DNA of 64,000 nt from Sphingobacterium endophyticum (GCF_009733535.1 NZ_SMMI01000003.1:496001-560000); one strand, 5' to 3'. Numbered from the stretch's first letter, positions 56,462 to 64,000 are shown. Numbers and translations are program-made. Notes: generated by a model not told the origin, from the sequence alone.

Positions 56462-57220
56462 ATGAGCCCAGGCAATAAAATATATTTTGCATCAGATTTC
56501 CACTTAGGTTCTTATCCTTCGGATCAATCCAAGGATAGGGAAAAGAATATTATTTCGTGGTTAGATTTTATAAAAAAGGACGCATCAGAATTGTATTTGG
56601 TTGGGGATATTTTTGACTTCTGGTTTGAATACAGCACCGTAGTTCCCAAAGGATATATTCGTTTTTTAGGGAAATTAGCTGAATTAGCTGATTTGGGGAT
56701 TAAAATAACTCTTTTTAAGGGCAACCATGATATGTGGATGTTCGGTTATTTAAAAGAGGAATTGAAGGCTGAAATTATTTCGAACGAGAAGGAAATCACC
56801 CTAAATGGTAAAACATTCTATATTCATCACGGCGATGGTTTGGGACCGGGAGATGCCAAGTATAAATTTCTTAAGAAGATATTCAGAAGCCCATTATGTC
56901 AATGGTTGTTCGCAAGGTTACACCCGAATTTAGGGATAGGAATAGCACAAAGGTGGTCCAAGCACAGCCGAATCTCCAACAATAGTGAGGAAAAGTTTTT
57001 AGGTGAAGAAAATGAATGGCTAATCGTCTATGCAAAGGAGATCTTAGAAAACAGACATTATGATTATTTCATTTTTGGCCACCGCCATTTACCCTATGAA
57101 ATAGCTTTAAAAAATAATAGCCGGATCGTAAATTTAGGTGAGTGGATAAATTACCATACATTCGCTGTTTGGGATGGTGAAGATTTAAAACTTGAGAAAT
57201 GGAATTCAAAGATATCGTAG
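56462..57220 (+). CDS. lpxH: UDP-2,3-diacylglucosamine diphosphatase
   Basis: 252 aa from the ATG at 56462 (MSPGNKIYFASDFHLG); an in-frame ATG at 56444 adds six residues. The calcineurin-type metal motifs are all present: SDFHLG, VGDIFDFWFEY, KGNHDMW, HHGDGLGPGD and FGHRHLP. It makes lipid X in lipid A synthesis at the inner membrane face. Its last 22 bp overlap the Crp/Fnr gene in another frame. Confidence 0.9.
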   Translation: MSPGNKIYFASDFHLGSYPSDQSKDREKNIISWLDFIKKDASELYLVGDIFDFWFEYSTVVPKGYIRFLGKLAELADLGIKITLFKGNHDMWMFGYLKEELKAEIISNEKEITLNGKTFYIHHGDGLGPGDAKYKFLKKIFRSPLCQWLFARLHPNLGIGIAQRWSKHSRISNNSEEKFLGEENEWLIVYAKEILENRHYDYFIFGHRHLPYEIALKNNSRIVNLGEWINYHTFAVWDGEDLKLEKWNSKIS

Positions 57221-57762
57221 ATTCCATTCACCCATTGAATGAGGAACAATTTTCTCTCTTGGAGGGGATTTGTGAGGAGATTGAAGTTCCTAAAAATCAA
57301 AATATCATTCATGCTGAAAAAATGAGTCCTTATTTATATTTCCAAAAGGAAGGAATCTGTAGGATTTATTACCATAAGATAGAGCGTGAAATTATCCTAG
57401 GATTCACATTTCCTGGCGAGGTTCTCATCTCATTGAATAGTTATATCCACGGAAAACCAGGATACGAAAGCATTCAAACTCTTGAAAAATCAAAGCTTTA
57501 TCGAATCTCGACGGAAAAGCTTCAGGAGCTTTATAAAAGCCATACCTCTATCAGTAATTGGGGTCGGAGATTGGCTGAGAAAGAGGCATTAAAAATTGAA
57601 GAGCGCTTGATGTTACGGCTTTTCAAGTCTTCTTCAGAAAGTTATGAGGAGCTATTGAAGAAAGCTCCGAATATTACAAATCGCATCAAATTAGGTTATA
57701 TTGCATCTTATCTAGGAATATCCCAAGTTACATTGAGTAGAATTCGGGGAATAAAAAAATAA
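57199..57762 (+). CDS. Crp/Fnr-family transcriptional regulator
   Basis: 187 aa. The N-terminal cyclic-nucleotide-binding-like fold (about 10-125) has YLYFQKEGICRIYYHKIEREIILGFTFPGE. The short C-terminal HTH is NRIKLGYIASYLGISQVTLSRIR. This is the common Bacteroidota Crp-like type; no cAMP- or Fe-S-binding residues are recognised, so the effector is unknown. The start overlaps the end of lpxH by 22 bp, suggesting translational coupling. The SMR exporter gene follows 65 bp later and may be its target. Confidence 0.87.
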   Translation: MEFKDIVDSIHPLNEEQFSLLEGICEEIEVPKNQNIIHAEKMSPYLYFQKEGICRIYYHKIEREIILGFTFPGEVLISLNSYIHGKPGYESIQTLEKSKLYRISTEKLQELYKSHTSISNWGRRLAEKEALKIEERLMLRLFKSSSESYEELLKKAPNITNRIKLGYIASYLGISQVTLSRIRGIKK

Positions 57763-57827
57763 TTTTTTAACATTTGTAAAAGGTTTTTGTTTAAATAAGC
57801 AGGAGCTTTGCATTTTTATTTTTCGCA

Positions 57828-58157
57828 ATGAATTGGATATTATTAATAATCGGTGGTTTATTTGAGGTTGCATTTACCTATTGTATTGGTAGGGCCAAAG
57901 ATGCAGAAGGTACAGAGATGTATTTATGGTATTTAGGTTTTCTGATTAGTGTATCGATAAGTATGGGATTATTGATTAAAGCTACTGCTACACTACCATT
58001 AGGAACAGCATATGCTGTTTGGACAGGAATTGGCGCTGTAGGGACGGTTTTAATGGGAATATTCTTCTTTAAAGAACCGGCAGATTTCTGGCGTATCTTC
58101 TTTATTCTCACATTAATTGGATCAATTGTAGGATTAAAAGCAGTTTCTTCGCATTAG
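57828..58157 (+). CDS. sugE: SMR-family exporter, SugE/Gdx type
   Basis: 109 aa with four membrane spans and the essential Glu13 in GGLFEVAFTYCIG. TLPLGTAYAVWTGIGAVGTVLMG is the SugE/Gdx signature; proteins of this subgroup export guanidinium, while others expel quaternary ammonium compounds. I see no guanidine riboswitch in the 65-bp leader. The gene follows a Crp/Fnr regulator. Confidence 0.88.
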   Translation: MNWILLIIGGLFEVAFTYCIGRAKDAEGTEMYLWYLGFLISVSISMGLLIKATATLPLGTAYAVWTGIGAVGTVLMGIFFFKEPADFWRIFFILTLIGSIVGLKAVSSH

Positions 58158-58183
58158 TATAATTAAAAGCGCTTAAAAATCTT

Positions 58184-58191
58184 TATTTTTG
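58184..58191 (+). promoter_or_regulatory. Candidate -7 box (TATTTTTG) for prfA
   Basis: Exact TAnnTTTG match 53 bp before the prfA ATG at 58245. Confidence 0.5.
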
Positions 58192-58244
58192 TCGATTAAT
58201 TACAGGGATTAGTTTTTAGGATCGCTGTAAACAAGAAGAAATTT

Positions 58245-59318
58245 ATGTTAGAGAAACTACAAGCAATAAAGGAACGCTGGGAAGAGGTTGAAAAAGAACT
58301 GAGCAATCCAGATACCATCAACGACATGAAACGATTTGCAAAATTGAACAAGGAATATAAAGACTTGGGCAAGATTGTAGAACAATACCATATTTACAAA
58401 AATATGGTTAGTAACATGGAAACCAACAAAGATATCCTTGCCAATGAGAAAGATCAGGAGTTAAGAGAGATGGCGAAGGAGGAAATGGATCTTTTATATA
58501 CACAGAAGGAAGAGAAGGAGGAGGAGATTCGTTTGATGTTAATTCCGAAGGATCCTGAGGATGCCAAGAATGCCATCCTTGAGATACGTGGGGGTTCTGG
58601 TGGAGATGAGGCTGCATTATTTGCGGGCGACTTATACCGTATGTATACCCGTTACTTTGAGACCAAGGGATGGAGGAATGAAGTAATGGATGTTACAGAA
58701 GGTACTTCAGGAGGCTACAAGGAGGTAATTTTGAAGGTTATCGGGGATGATGTATATGGTCAATTGAAATATGAATCAGGAGTTCACCGGGTTCAGCGAG
58801 TTCCAGATACCGAAACACAAGGGCGGGTTCATACTTCAGCGGCATCTGTTGCGGTATTGCCAGAAGCTGAGGAAGTTGACGTAGAAATAAACCCAGGGGA
58901 TATCGAGATGCAAACTTCGAGGTCCGGTGGTGCAGGAGGTCAGAACGTGAACAAGGTAGAGACTAAGGTACAATTGACGCATAAGCCATCAGGCATTGTT
59001 GTTGTTTGTCAGGTTGAAAGATCTCAATTAGCAAACCGTGAGTTGGCAATGGAGATGTTGCGTAATAAGCTATACGAATTAGAAGTACAGAAGAAGCACG
59101 GAGATATTGCGGCAAAACGTAAAACAATGGTTTCAACGGGAGACCGTTCTGCGAAAATCCGCACCTACAATTACCCACAAGGTCGTGTGACAGAGCACCG
59201 TATTGGATTGACGATGTACAACCTACCGTCGATTATGGATGGTGATATTCAGGAGATTATAGATGCATTGCAGTTTGCTGAGAATGCAGAAAAGATGAAA
59301 GAAGGCGCTGTAGAGTAA
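58245..59318 (+). CDS. prfA: Peptide chain release factor 1
   Basis: 357 aa. The catalytic GGQ lies in [14 protein letters not shown]. The stop-codon reading tripeptide is PDT in [18 protein letters not shown] (RF1 type, PxT, not the SPF of RF2), so it reads UAA and UAG. It has its own -7 box. The tRNA-Asp cluster follows 72 bp after the stop. Confidence 0.96.
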   Translation: MLEKLQAIKERWEEVEKELSNPDTINDMKRFAKLNKEYKDLGKIVEQYHIYKNMVSNMETNKDILANEKDQELREMAKEEMDLLYTQKEEKEEEIRLMLIPKDPEDAKNAILEIRGGSGGDEAALFAGDLYRMYTRYFETKGWRNEVMDVTEGTSGGYKEVILKVIGDDVYGQLKYESGVHRVQRVPDTETQGRVHTSAASVAVLPEAEEVDVEINPGDIEMQTSRSGGAGGQNVNKVETKVQLTHKPSGIVVVCQVERSQLANRELAMEMLRNKLYELEVQKKHGDIAAKRKTMVSTGDRSAKIRTYNYPQGRVTEHRIGLTMYNLPSIMDGDIQEIIDALQFAENAEKMKEGAVE

Positions 59319-59358
59319 GATTTTTCAAAAAATTATTAGCAGATATAGAAATAAACAC

Positions 59359-59366
59359 TATATTTG
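59359..59366 (+). promoter_or_regulatory. Candidate -7 box (TATATTTG) for the tRNA-Asp cluster
   Basis: Exact TAnnTTTG match 24 bp before the first tRNA. A small leader hairpin CCTTCT/AGAAGG with loop AAAA lies between (59371-59386). Confidence 0.6.
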
Positions 59367-59390
59367 CACACCTTCTAAAAAGAAGGAAAA

Positions 59391-59464
59391 GGTCTGGTAG
59401 TTCAGCTGGTTAGAATACATGCCTGTCACGCATGGGGTCGCGGGTTCGAGTCCCGTCCAGACCG
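59391..59464 (+). tRNA. tRNA-Asp (anticodon GTC), copy 1
   Basis: 74 nt. Acceptor stem GGTCTGG/CCAGACC with discriminator G, D-arm with AGTTCAGCTGGTTAGA, anticodon loop CTGTCAC giving GTC, and T-arm GGGTTCGAGTCCC. CCA is not encoded. First of three identical copies. Confidence 0.97.
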
Positions 59465-59520
59465 CAAGAAAAAAGTAGAAGCTTAGCTTCAAGTGTTCTT
59501 TTTAATTTTATAAGATTTTA

Positions 59521-59594
59521 GGTCTGGTAGTTCAGCTGGTTAGAATACATGCCTGTCACGCATGGGGTCGCGGGTTCGAGTCCCGTCCAGACCG
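59521..59594 (+). tRNA. tRNA-Asp (anticodon GTC), copy 2
   Basis: 74 nt, identical to copy 1 by direct reading. It starts 130 bp after copy 1 starts. The spacer before it contains a small hairpin GAAGC/GCTTC and a T-run. Confidence 0.97.
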
Positions 59595-59648
59595 CTAAAA
59601 TTAAAATAGAAGCATCGCTTCAATTTGTTCTTTTTAAGTTTATTTTTT

Positions 59649-59722
59649 GGTCTGGTAGTTCAGCTGGTTAGAATACATGCCTGTCACGCATGGGGTCGCG
59701 GGTTCGAGTCCCGTCCAGACCG
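59649..59722 (+). tRNA. tRNA-Asp (anticodon GTC), copy 3
   Basis: 74 nt, identical to copies 1 and 2. It starts 128 bp after copy 2 starts. The spacer before it again has GAAGC/GCTTC and TGTTCTTTTTAA, similar to the first spacer. A terminator follows. Confidence 0.97.
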
Positions 59723-59732
59723 CCAAAAAATA

Positions 59733-59764
59733 CGAAAGGTATCATTTTATGATACCTTTTTTCG
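59733..59764 (+). terminator. Rho-independent terminator after the tRNA cluster
   Basis: Stem CGAAAGGTATCAT pairing with ATGATACCTTTTTTCG, with a TT loop and a T-rich 3' arm, 10 bp after the last tRNA. It may also serve the convergent Fe-S protein gene. Confidence 0.8.
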
Positions 59765-59785
59765 TTTCTGCTATTTATACAGTTC

Positions 59786-60013
59786 TTATTTCTGATGTAA
59801 TTCATATTGCAAGGCCCCCGAAGGACAACGATCGATTTGATCTATCAATTCTTGGGTTGATGCAAACTCAGGCTTAATCCATGGCCTACCCGCTGGATCA
59901 TAAACCTGAGGCAATGTATTTACGCATACTGCTGAATGTATGCATTTCTTAGGTCTCCATAACACTGTTATCTCACCATTCGGATGATCGTATCGAATTA
60001 TTTTCTCTTCCAT
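59786..60013 (-). CDS. Small (4Fe-4S) mono-cluster protein
   Basis: 75 aa, the Fer4_19-type divergent mono-cluster domain. Cys24 and Cys30 lie in KKCIHSAVCVN and Cys63 in DRCPSGALQY, with conserved FDP-like VYDPAGRPWIKP between. Only three Cys are present; the fourth ligand, if any, is unclear. It is a single-domain cytosolic protein, perhaps an electron carrier or regulator. It is convergent with the tRNA cluster. Confidence 0.85.
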   Translation of the reverse strand: MEEKIIRYDHPNGEITVLWRPKKCIHSAVCVNTLPQVYDPAGRPWIKPEFASTQELIDQIDRCPSGALQYELHQK

Positions 60014-60196
60014 AATATCACATTTATTTAAAGAAACAATTTAACATAAGTTTTTGTTTACTAGCGAGCATATTGAAATTTAAAAATGAAAATAATTACC
60101 AAAAGAAAGCATTAATTACTTGAAATGAATGAAAAACTAATAATTGAAATTTGGATTTTTTATTTTATTTTTAATATAAATTCTAACCTTAACATT

Positions 60197-60556
60197 ATGG
60201 AAAACCCTCAGTCACCTATTGAAAGCGGCGGAAACAACGTCGTCAATGATGGTAAAAATATTGCCATAATTGCGTATCTCACCATCATTGGTCTTATTAT
60301 TGCCTTTGTATTGAACAATGAAAAACGGAATGATTATGCGACGTTTCATATTCGTCAATCATTAGGAATATTTTTAACGTTTTTTATTGGCGGAATAATT
60401 CGTTATATTCCTTTTATTGGATGGATATTATCTATTGTTATTTTACTTTTGGTTGTTGTCTTATGGATCGTAGGCATTATAAATGCGGCAAATGGAAATA
60501 AAAAACCGGTTCCATTACTGGGAGAATATTATAACAATCTATTTGCGGGATTATAA
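60197..60556 (+). CDS. Small DUF4870-like membrane protein
   Basis: 119 aa from the ATG at 60197 (MENPQSPIE); a longer frame from 60125 adds an unlikely AT-rich segment. Three hydrophobic spans follow (IAIIAYLTIIGLIIAFVL; LGIFLTFFIGGIIRYIPFIG; ILSIVILLLVVVLWIVGII). The motif FHIRQSLGIFL matches DUF4870/Tic20-like small proteins. The function is unknown. Confidence 0.8.
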   Translation: MENPQSPIESGGNNVVNDGKNIAIIAYLTIIGLIIAFVLNNEKRNDYATFHIRQSLGIFLTFFIGGIIRYIPFIGWILSIVILLLVVVLWIVGIINAANGNKKPVPLLGEYYNNLFAGL

Positions 60557-60579
60557 TTTATACGAATTAAAATATGTAT

Positions 60580-60610
60580 AAAGACACCCTCCTAATGGAT
60601 GGTGTCTTTT
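60580..60610 (+). terminator. Rho-independent terminator after the DUF4870-like gene
   Basis: Stem AAAGACACC/GGTGTCTTT with an inner TCC/GGA pair and a T-rich tail, about 24 bp after the stop. Confidence 0.8.
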
Positions 60611-60746
60611 GTTTTAAAAATATTTCAATAGATTATAAATGGGATTGATATTCCATAAAAAATCTCTTACGTTTGGAGTCGAAATTGTAAATAAGAATTA
60701 AATTAAAAATTCTTGGGTTACTATTTGAAAATTAGGGTATTAATAA

Positions 60747-61337
60747 GTGAGTAAAATAAGACAAATATTACCAAAAACCCGTGAGGATAAGGAATTACTG
60801 GATGGTTTGCGACAAGGAGACAACAGCGTAATATCTTATATATACAAAACCTGCTATCCTTCAGTCTCTCATCTCATCACCGGGAACAAAGGCACAGAGG
60901 ATGAAGCAAAGGACATTTTCCAAGAAGCGGTTATGGTATTATATGACAAGGTTACTCATGAGAACTTTGAATTAAGCAGTAAGTTAAGTACTTTCTTATA
61001 TGCCGTTTGTAGGAGATTGTGGTTAAAGCAGCTGAATAAGCGACAAAATTCAATGGGCACTTCGGATTCTGAAGGAATGGAGATTGCGGATGTTGAAAGT
61101 GATATCCAGATCCATATCGAGAAGGAAAACGAATTTGCAAAAATGGATTCCGCCATGAATCAGCTGGGTGAGCCCTGTCAAACGATTTTGAGGGATTTCT
61201 ACATCAAGAATAAGTCGATGAACGAAATTTGCGAGAAATTTGGATATACGAATGCAGACAATGCAAAGACTCAGAAATATAAATGTTTACAAAGATTGAA
61301 GAAGCTTTTCTTTGATCAAAAATCTGATTATCAATAG
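60747..61337 (+). CDS. ECF-type RNA polymerase sigma factor
   Basis: 196 aa, starting with GTG at 60747 (no earlier in-frame ATG fits). Region 2 is visible (IYKTCYPSVSHLITGNKGTEDEAKDIFQEAVMVLYDK, broken by other residues) and includes the core-binding and -10-reading helices. Region 4 has PCQTILRDFYIKNKSMNEICEKFGYTNADNAKTQK, the HTH for -35. The linker is short. The adjacent protease-fusion gene starts 5 bp after its stop and probably encodes its regulator. Confidence 0.92.
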   Translation: MSKIRQILPKTREDKELLDGLRQGDNSVISYIYKTCYPSVSHLITGNKGTEDEAKDIFQEAVMVLYDKVTHENFELSSKLSTFLYAVCRRLWLKQLNKRQNSMGTSDSEGMEIADVESDIQIHIEKENEFAKMDSAMNQLGEPCQTILRDFYIKNKSMNEICEKFGYTNADNAKTQKYKCLQRLKKLFFDQKSDYQ

Positions 61338-61342
61338 TTGAC

Positions 61343-62416
61343 ATGAGACAGCATGAATTTTTAGAATTAGCAGACCGCTACCTCACTGGCCAAATGAGTC
61401 CCCAAGAAAGGGAGGAGTTCGAATTATTGTGCAATCAAGATGAGCAATTAAATTCTCTATATGTATCCCATGTTGATTTCATTGAGACAATGAGACGTCA
61501 TGAGGCACGTGCAGAATTCAAAAATCAATTGTCAGAGACAGTAAAAGAACAAGCATCGGAAGCTATCATTATACGTATGTGGAAGAAATTAAAGATCAAT
61601 GCTGTTGCAGCTGCAGCAGTGGCGGTATTTTCATCTTTAGCTACGTTATATGCCACTGGATACTTCTCTACATTGCGTAGAGCTAACTCAGACTATAGCG
61701 CCCTTAAAAGAGAGATTAATAACGTTAAACGCAACGTTAATGCTCACCAGAATGCTATAAAAAACATCAATAAAGAAAATACGACTGCTCAAGCGCCATT
61801 GCAATATGGAGCTACGGGATTTATGCTAACAAAAGATGGCTATGTTGTGACGAATTTTCACGTTGTTAGTGGTGCCGACTCCATTCATTTGCAAAATAAT
61901 AAAGGCAATACTTTTAAAGCTTCTATTATCTATGTGGATTCAGAGAAGGATTTGGCCATATTACATATCTCAGATTCAAGCTTTACAGCTCAATCTGCGA
62001 ATATTCCCTATACCTTCAAAAGGCAAAACATTGACTTAGGTGAAGGAATTTATACCATTGGATATCCTAGAGATGAAGCCGTATATGGAGAAGGTTATTT
62101 AAGTTCTTCTACCGGATATAGCGGTGACACCACAGCTTACCAGATTTCGGTTCCTGTTAACCCAGGGAACAGTGGTGGTCCAGTATTGGATAAGAGTGGT
62201 AATATCATTGGTATTATTTCCGGAAAACAAAAGGGATTAGATGGAGCAGCATTTGCGATCAAAACAAAAGCATTGATTGAAACTTTAAACAGAATTCCTG
62301 AAGAATCCTTAAAAGGCAATATTGTCCTTAATAATAAAAACAGCCTATCAAATTTACCTCGGACCGAGCAGATTAAAAAGTTACAAGACTATATCTACAT
62401 GGTTAAGGTTTATTAA
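61343..62416 (+). CDS. Membrane-anchored trypsin-like protease with anti-sigma-like N-terminus
   Basis: 357 aa. The cytoplasmic N-terminus (about 1-80: LADRYLTGQMSPQEREEFELL) resembles the short sigma-binding domain of Bacteroidota anti-sigma factors. A membrane helix follows (about 85-107), then a coiled-coil-like linker (about 115-145), and a periplasmic HtrA/trypsin-type protease. The catalytic triad is His173 (TNFHVVSG), Asp203 (EKDLAIL) and Ser277 (PGNSGGP). No PDZ domain is seen. It lies 5 bp after the sigma gene. I infer that the protein holds or frees the sigma factor; protease-anti-sigma fusion in one chain is unusual. Confidence 0.85.
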   Translation: MRQHEFLELADRYLTGQMSPQEREEFELLCNQDEQLNSLYVSHVDFIETMRRHEARAEFKNQLSETVKEQASEAIIIRMWKKLKINAVAAAAVAVFSSLATLYATGYFSTLRRANSDYSALKREINNVKRNVNAHQNAIKNINKENTTAQAPLQYGATGFMLTKDGYVVTNFHVVSGADSIHLQNNKGNTFKASIIYVDSEKDLAILHISDSSFTAQSANIPYTFKRQNIDLGEGIYTIGYPRDEAVYGEGYLSSSTGYSGDTTAYQISVPVNPGNSGGPVLDKSGNIIGIISGKQKGLDGAAFAIKTKALIETLNRIPEESLKGNIVLNNKNSLSNLPRTEQIKKLQDYIYMVKVY

Positions 62417-62442
62417 AAATAAATTGGACTTTTGTATAAATC

Positions 62443-62475
62443 GAGCTGAAGCATTAAGTTTCAGCTCTTTTTTTT
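62443..62475 (+). terminator. Rho-independent terminator after the sigma/protease operon
   Basis: Stem GAGCTGAA/TTCAGCTC with an AT-rich loop and eight T, 26 bp after the protease stop. It marks the end of a two-gene operon. Confidence 0.88.
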
Positions 62476-62554
62476 GTTCAAGAAATTCAACTGCGATTAT
62501 ATCTCTTTGATATTAAATAACTTATTGTGTATATTTAATAAAAACAAAAAGAAC

Positions 62555-62761
62555 ATGCGGACCTTTTGGACCTACTTTTTTATTTTTCTTGGCTTAGTTA
62601 TCTTTATTCAAGCAGTTCAACTCTTAACTTCAAACAGCACTTTTGTATTGGACTTTGGTGTAATCATTAAACAACTATTATTGGTCATCATTATAGCGTT
62701 GATCACGTCGTATATTGTTCCCAGGAAAAAGAAAAATCCGTTTAAAGAAAAAGCCAACTAA
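62555..62761 (+). CDS. Small two-span membrane protein
   Basis: 68 aa from the ATG at 62555 (MRTFWTYFF); the longer frame from 62474 starts in the terminator region. Two hydrophobic helices (FWTYFFIFLGLVIFIQAVQLL and IIKQLLLVIIIALITSYIV) and a basic tail PRKKKNPFKEKAN. No family is recognised. It is convergent with the peroxiredoxin gene. Confidence 0.6.
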   Translation: MRTFWTYFFIFLGLVIFIQAVQLLTSNSTFVLDFGVIIKQLLLVIIIALITSYIVPRKKKNPFKEKAN

Positions 62762-62807
62762 TTTCTCAGCTGGCCTTTATATATTCTATTAAATGATTTC
62801 TGAAGAA

Positions 62808-63443
62808 TTATTTATTAGGTTGGGGTGTTGTTCTTAAATAAGGCTTAATTTCCTTAAATCCTTTAGGGAATTTTGCAGGAATATCCTCAGTTTTGATAGC
62901 TGGCACAACGATAACATCTTCCCCATCTTTCCAATCTGCCGGAGTAGCAACCTGATATTGATCAGTTAATTGCAATGAATCAATTACACGCAGGATCTCA
63001 TTAAAATTTCTTCCCGTTGATGCTGGATAAGTCAATGACAATTTAACTTTTTTATCCGGACCGATAACAAATACGGAACGTACTGTAGCTGTTGCAGAAG
63101 CATTCGGATGAATCATATCATATAATTCAGCAACATGCCTGTCTTCATCTGCAATGATTGGAAAATTGACTTCTGTATTTTGCGTTTCGTTGATATCTTT
63201 TACCCAATTATTATGGTCTTCCACTGAATCTACACTTAATGCTAACACCTTAACATTACGCTTATCAAACTCAGATTTCAGCTGGGCTGTACGGCCTAAT
63301 TCAGTTGTACAAACTGGTGTGTAATCTGAGGGGTGTGAATATAATACCGCCCATTTACCATTTATATAATCGTAGAAATCAATCTCTCCTACTGTTGTAT
63401 TTGCTTTAAAGTTTGGTGCTTCATCACCTAATCTTAAACTCAT
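62808..63443 (-). CDS. 1-Cys peroxiredoxin (Prx6 type)
   Basis: 211 aa with the peroxidatic Cys45 in PSDYTPVCTTELGR, and no other Cys, so it is a true 1-Cys enzyme. The C-terminal extension (TPADWKDGEDVIVVPAI) is the Prx6 dimerisation arm. It reduces peroxides in the cytosol with an external thiol donor. The start is upstream-clean, with 261 bp to the divergent acyl-CoA dehydrogenase gene. Confidence 0.94.
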   Translation of the reverse strand: MSLRLGDEAPNFKANTTVGEIDFYDYINGKWAVLYSHPSDYTPVCTTELGRTAQLKSEFDKRNVKVLALSVDSVEDHNNWVKDINETQNTEVNFPIIADEDRHVAELYDMIHPNASATATVRSVFVIGPDKKVKLSLTYPASTGRNFNEILRVIDSLQLTDQYQVATPADWKDGEDVIVVPAIKTEDIPAKFPKGFKEIKPYLRTTPQPNK

Positions 63444-63646
63444 ATCTCAATTGTTTATAATGAACTAATTTAATTTACTCTACCAATATAGTAGATTTTA
63501 ACGGGATTTACAAAAGCAACGAATAAAAAGATAAATTCTTACAATGCTTTTACTGTTCTCCAAAGCGTAACTATATAACATTCAAGGAAGAAGAATGGTT
63601 TCTAGAATTTTAAAAAACATCTATTTAAATAAATTTATTTATTTTT

Positions 63647-63664
63647 TATTATGCATGCATAATA
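63647..63664. promoter_or_regulatory. 18-bp perfect palindrome, operator candidate
   Basis: TATTATGCATGCATAATA reads the same on both strands. It lies 9 bp upstream of the -7 box of the acyl-CoA dehydrogenase gene and covers the -33 region, which suits binding by a dimeric repressor. Confidence 0.6.
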
Positions 63665-63673
63665 TTAATTATC

Positions 63674-63681
63674 TATATTTG
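63674..63681 (+). promoter_or_regulatory. Candidate -7 box (TATATTTG) for the acyl-CoA dehydrogenase gene
   Basis: Exact TAnnTTTG match 23 bp before the ATG at 63705, so the leader would be short. Confidence 0.55.
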
Positions 63682-63704
63682 GTAAAACCATATAAACGAA
63701 AGCG

Positions 63705-64000
63705 ATGAATTTCGAACTATCAGAAGAGCATAAAATGATTCGGGATGCTGCGCGGGAATTTGCACAGGAATTGAAACCTGGCGTAATTGAGCGCGATGAA
63801 GCTGCAAAATTTCCGACAGAGTTTGTAAAGAAAATGGGCGAATTGGGCTTCATGGGAATCATGACTCCCGAGAAATATGGTGGAGCAGGGATGGACACGC
63901 TGGCTTATGTGCTGGCATTGGAAGAAATTGCGAAGATTGACGCATCGGCAGCTGTAATTATGTCTGCACACAATTCATTGGTATTATATGGCCTGAACGA
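63705..64000 (+). CDS. Acyl-CoA dehydrogenase (3' truncated by window edge)
   Basis: At least 98 codons before the window ends. The N-terminal acyl-CoA dehydrogenase helical domain is clear: MNFELSEEHKMIRDAAREFA, then KKMGELGFMGIMTPEKYGGAGMDTLAYVLALEEIAKIDAS. This is the short-chain/butyryl-type start. It oxidises acyl-CoA to enoyl-CoA with FAD. The catalytic Glu lies beyond the window. The gene has a -7 box and an 18-bp palindrome upstream. Confidence 0.9.
   Translation, partial: MNFELSEEHKMIRDAAREFAQELKPGVIERDEAAKFPTEFVKKMGELGFMGIMTPEKYGGAGMDTLAYVLALEEIAKIDASAAVIMSAHNSLVLYGLN

Noticed and set aside
57763..57827. Guanidine riboswitch before the SMR exporter
   Set aside because: The leader is short and AT-rich, with no riboswitch-like conserved stems.
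59391..59722. Integration site of a mobile element at the tRNA cluster
   Set aside because: No integrase, no partial tRNA copy and no foreign gene block next to it.
59677..59877. 66-codon frame through the third tRNA
   Set aside because: It overlaps a tRNA and a terminator and has no protein-like features.

Overview
The window looks like chromosomal DNA from a Bacteroidota bacterium, most likely Sphingobacteriaceae (Sphingobacterium-like). This is inferred from: two SusC/SusD outer-membrane uptake pairs; SPII lipoproteins throughout; AT-rich DNA; promoter -7 boxes of the Bacteroidota form TAnnTTTG with no clear Shine-Dalgarno sites; fused hisIE and hisB; and small Bacteroidota-type families (DUF2480, DUF3108, DUF3109, DUF6427, LVIVD). 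No species call is possible from sequence reading alone.

Layout. 1-8688: a glycan-utilisation locus (end of a ROK regulator, SusC, SusD, GH29 alpha-L-fucosidase, sialidase-like BNR protein). 8701-16517: housekeeping genes (Xaa-Pro aminopeptidase, PBP4-type DacB, malic enzyme/phosphotransacetylase fusion, RuvA, free-Met-sulfoxide reductase, an unknown membrane protein), with an unusual heptamer-repeat array at 14966-15163. 16486-25716: one long minus-strand run, phoH-purC-STAS-rnz-hisC-hisB-hisH-hisA-hisF-hisIE-WD40. 25971-29121: a SAM-hydrolase-type gene, a 409-bp gene-free stretch holding a 132-bp palindrome between two terminators, then an outer-membrane protein and an LVIVD lipoprotein. 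29328-43266: plus-strand envelope and cytochrome genes (ABC exporter, YtxH-like, ccmB-ccmC-ccmD, DUF6427, outer-membrane protein, lptC, PpiD-type isomerase, DUF2480/3108/3109, polyprenyl synthase, TerC). 43405-48135: C1 peptidase, secreted thioredoxin protein, prolyl oligopeptidase. 48420-56328: a second SusC/SusD locus with no carbohydrate-active enzyme, carrying a fasciclin-like lipoprotein, another lipoprotein and a convergent HEMGH metallopeptidase-like protein. 56462-64000: lpxH, a Crp/Fnr regulator, an SMR exporter, prfA, three identical tRNA-Asp genes, a small Fe-S protein, an ECF sigma factor followed directly by a membrane-anchored trypsin-like protease, a 1-Cys peroxiredoxin, and the start of an acyl-CoA dehydrogenase.

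How the genes work together. The first SusCD locus plausibly captures fucosylated or other decorated glycans and trims terminal sugars in the periplasm. The second probably imports a different, perhaps peptide-like, ligand. The histidine run lacks hisG and hisD, which must lie elsewhere. The lptC/PpiD/outer-membrane-protein group and lpxH serve envelope biogenesis. The sigma-protease pair at 60747-62416 looks like a self-contained envelope-sensing switch. The items most worth following up are that pair, the CAZyme-free SusCD locus, the 132-bp palindrome with 11-bp internal periodicity, the heptamer array, and the 18-bp palindromic operator candidate at 63647-63664.
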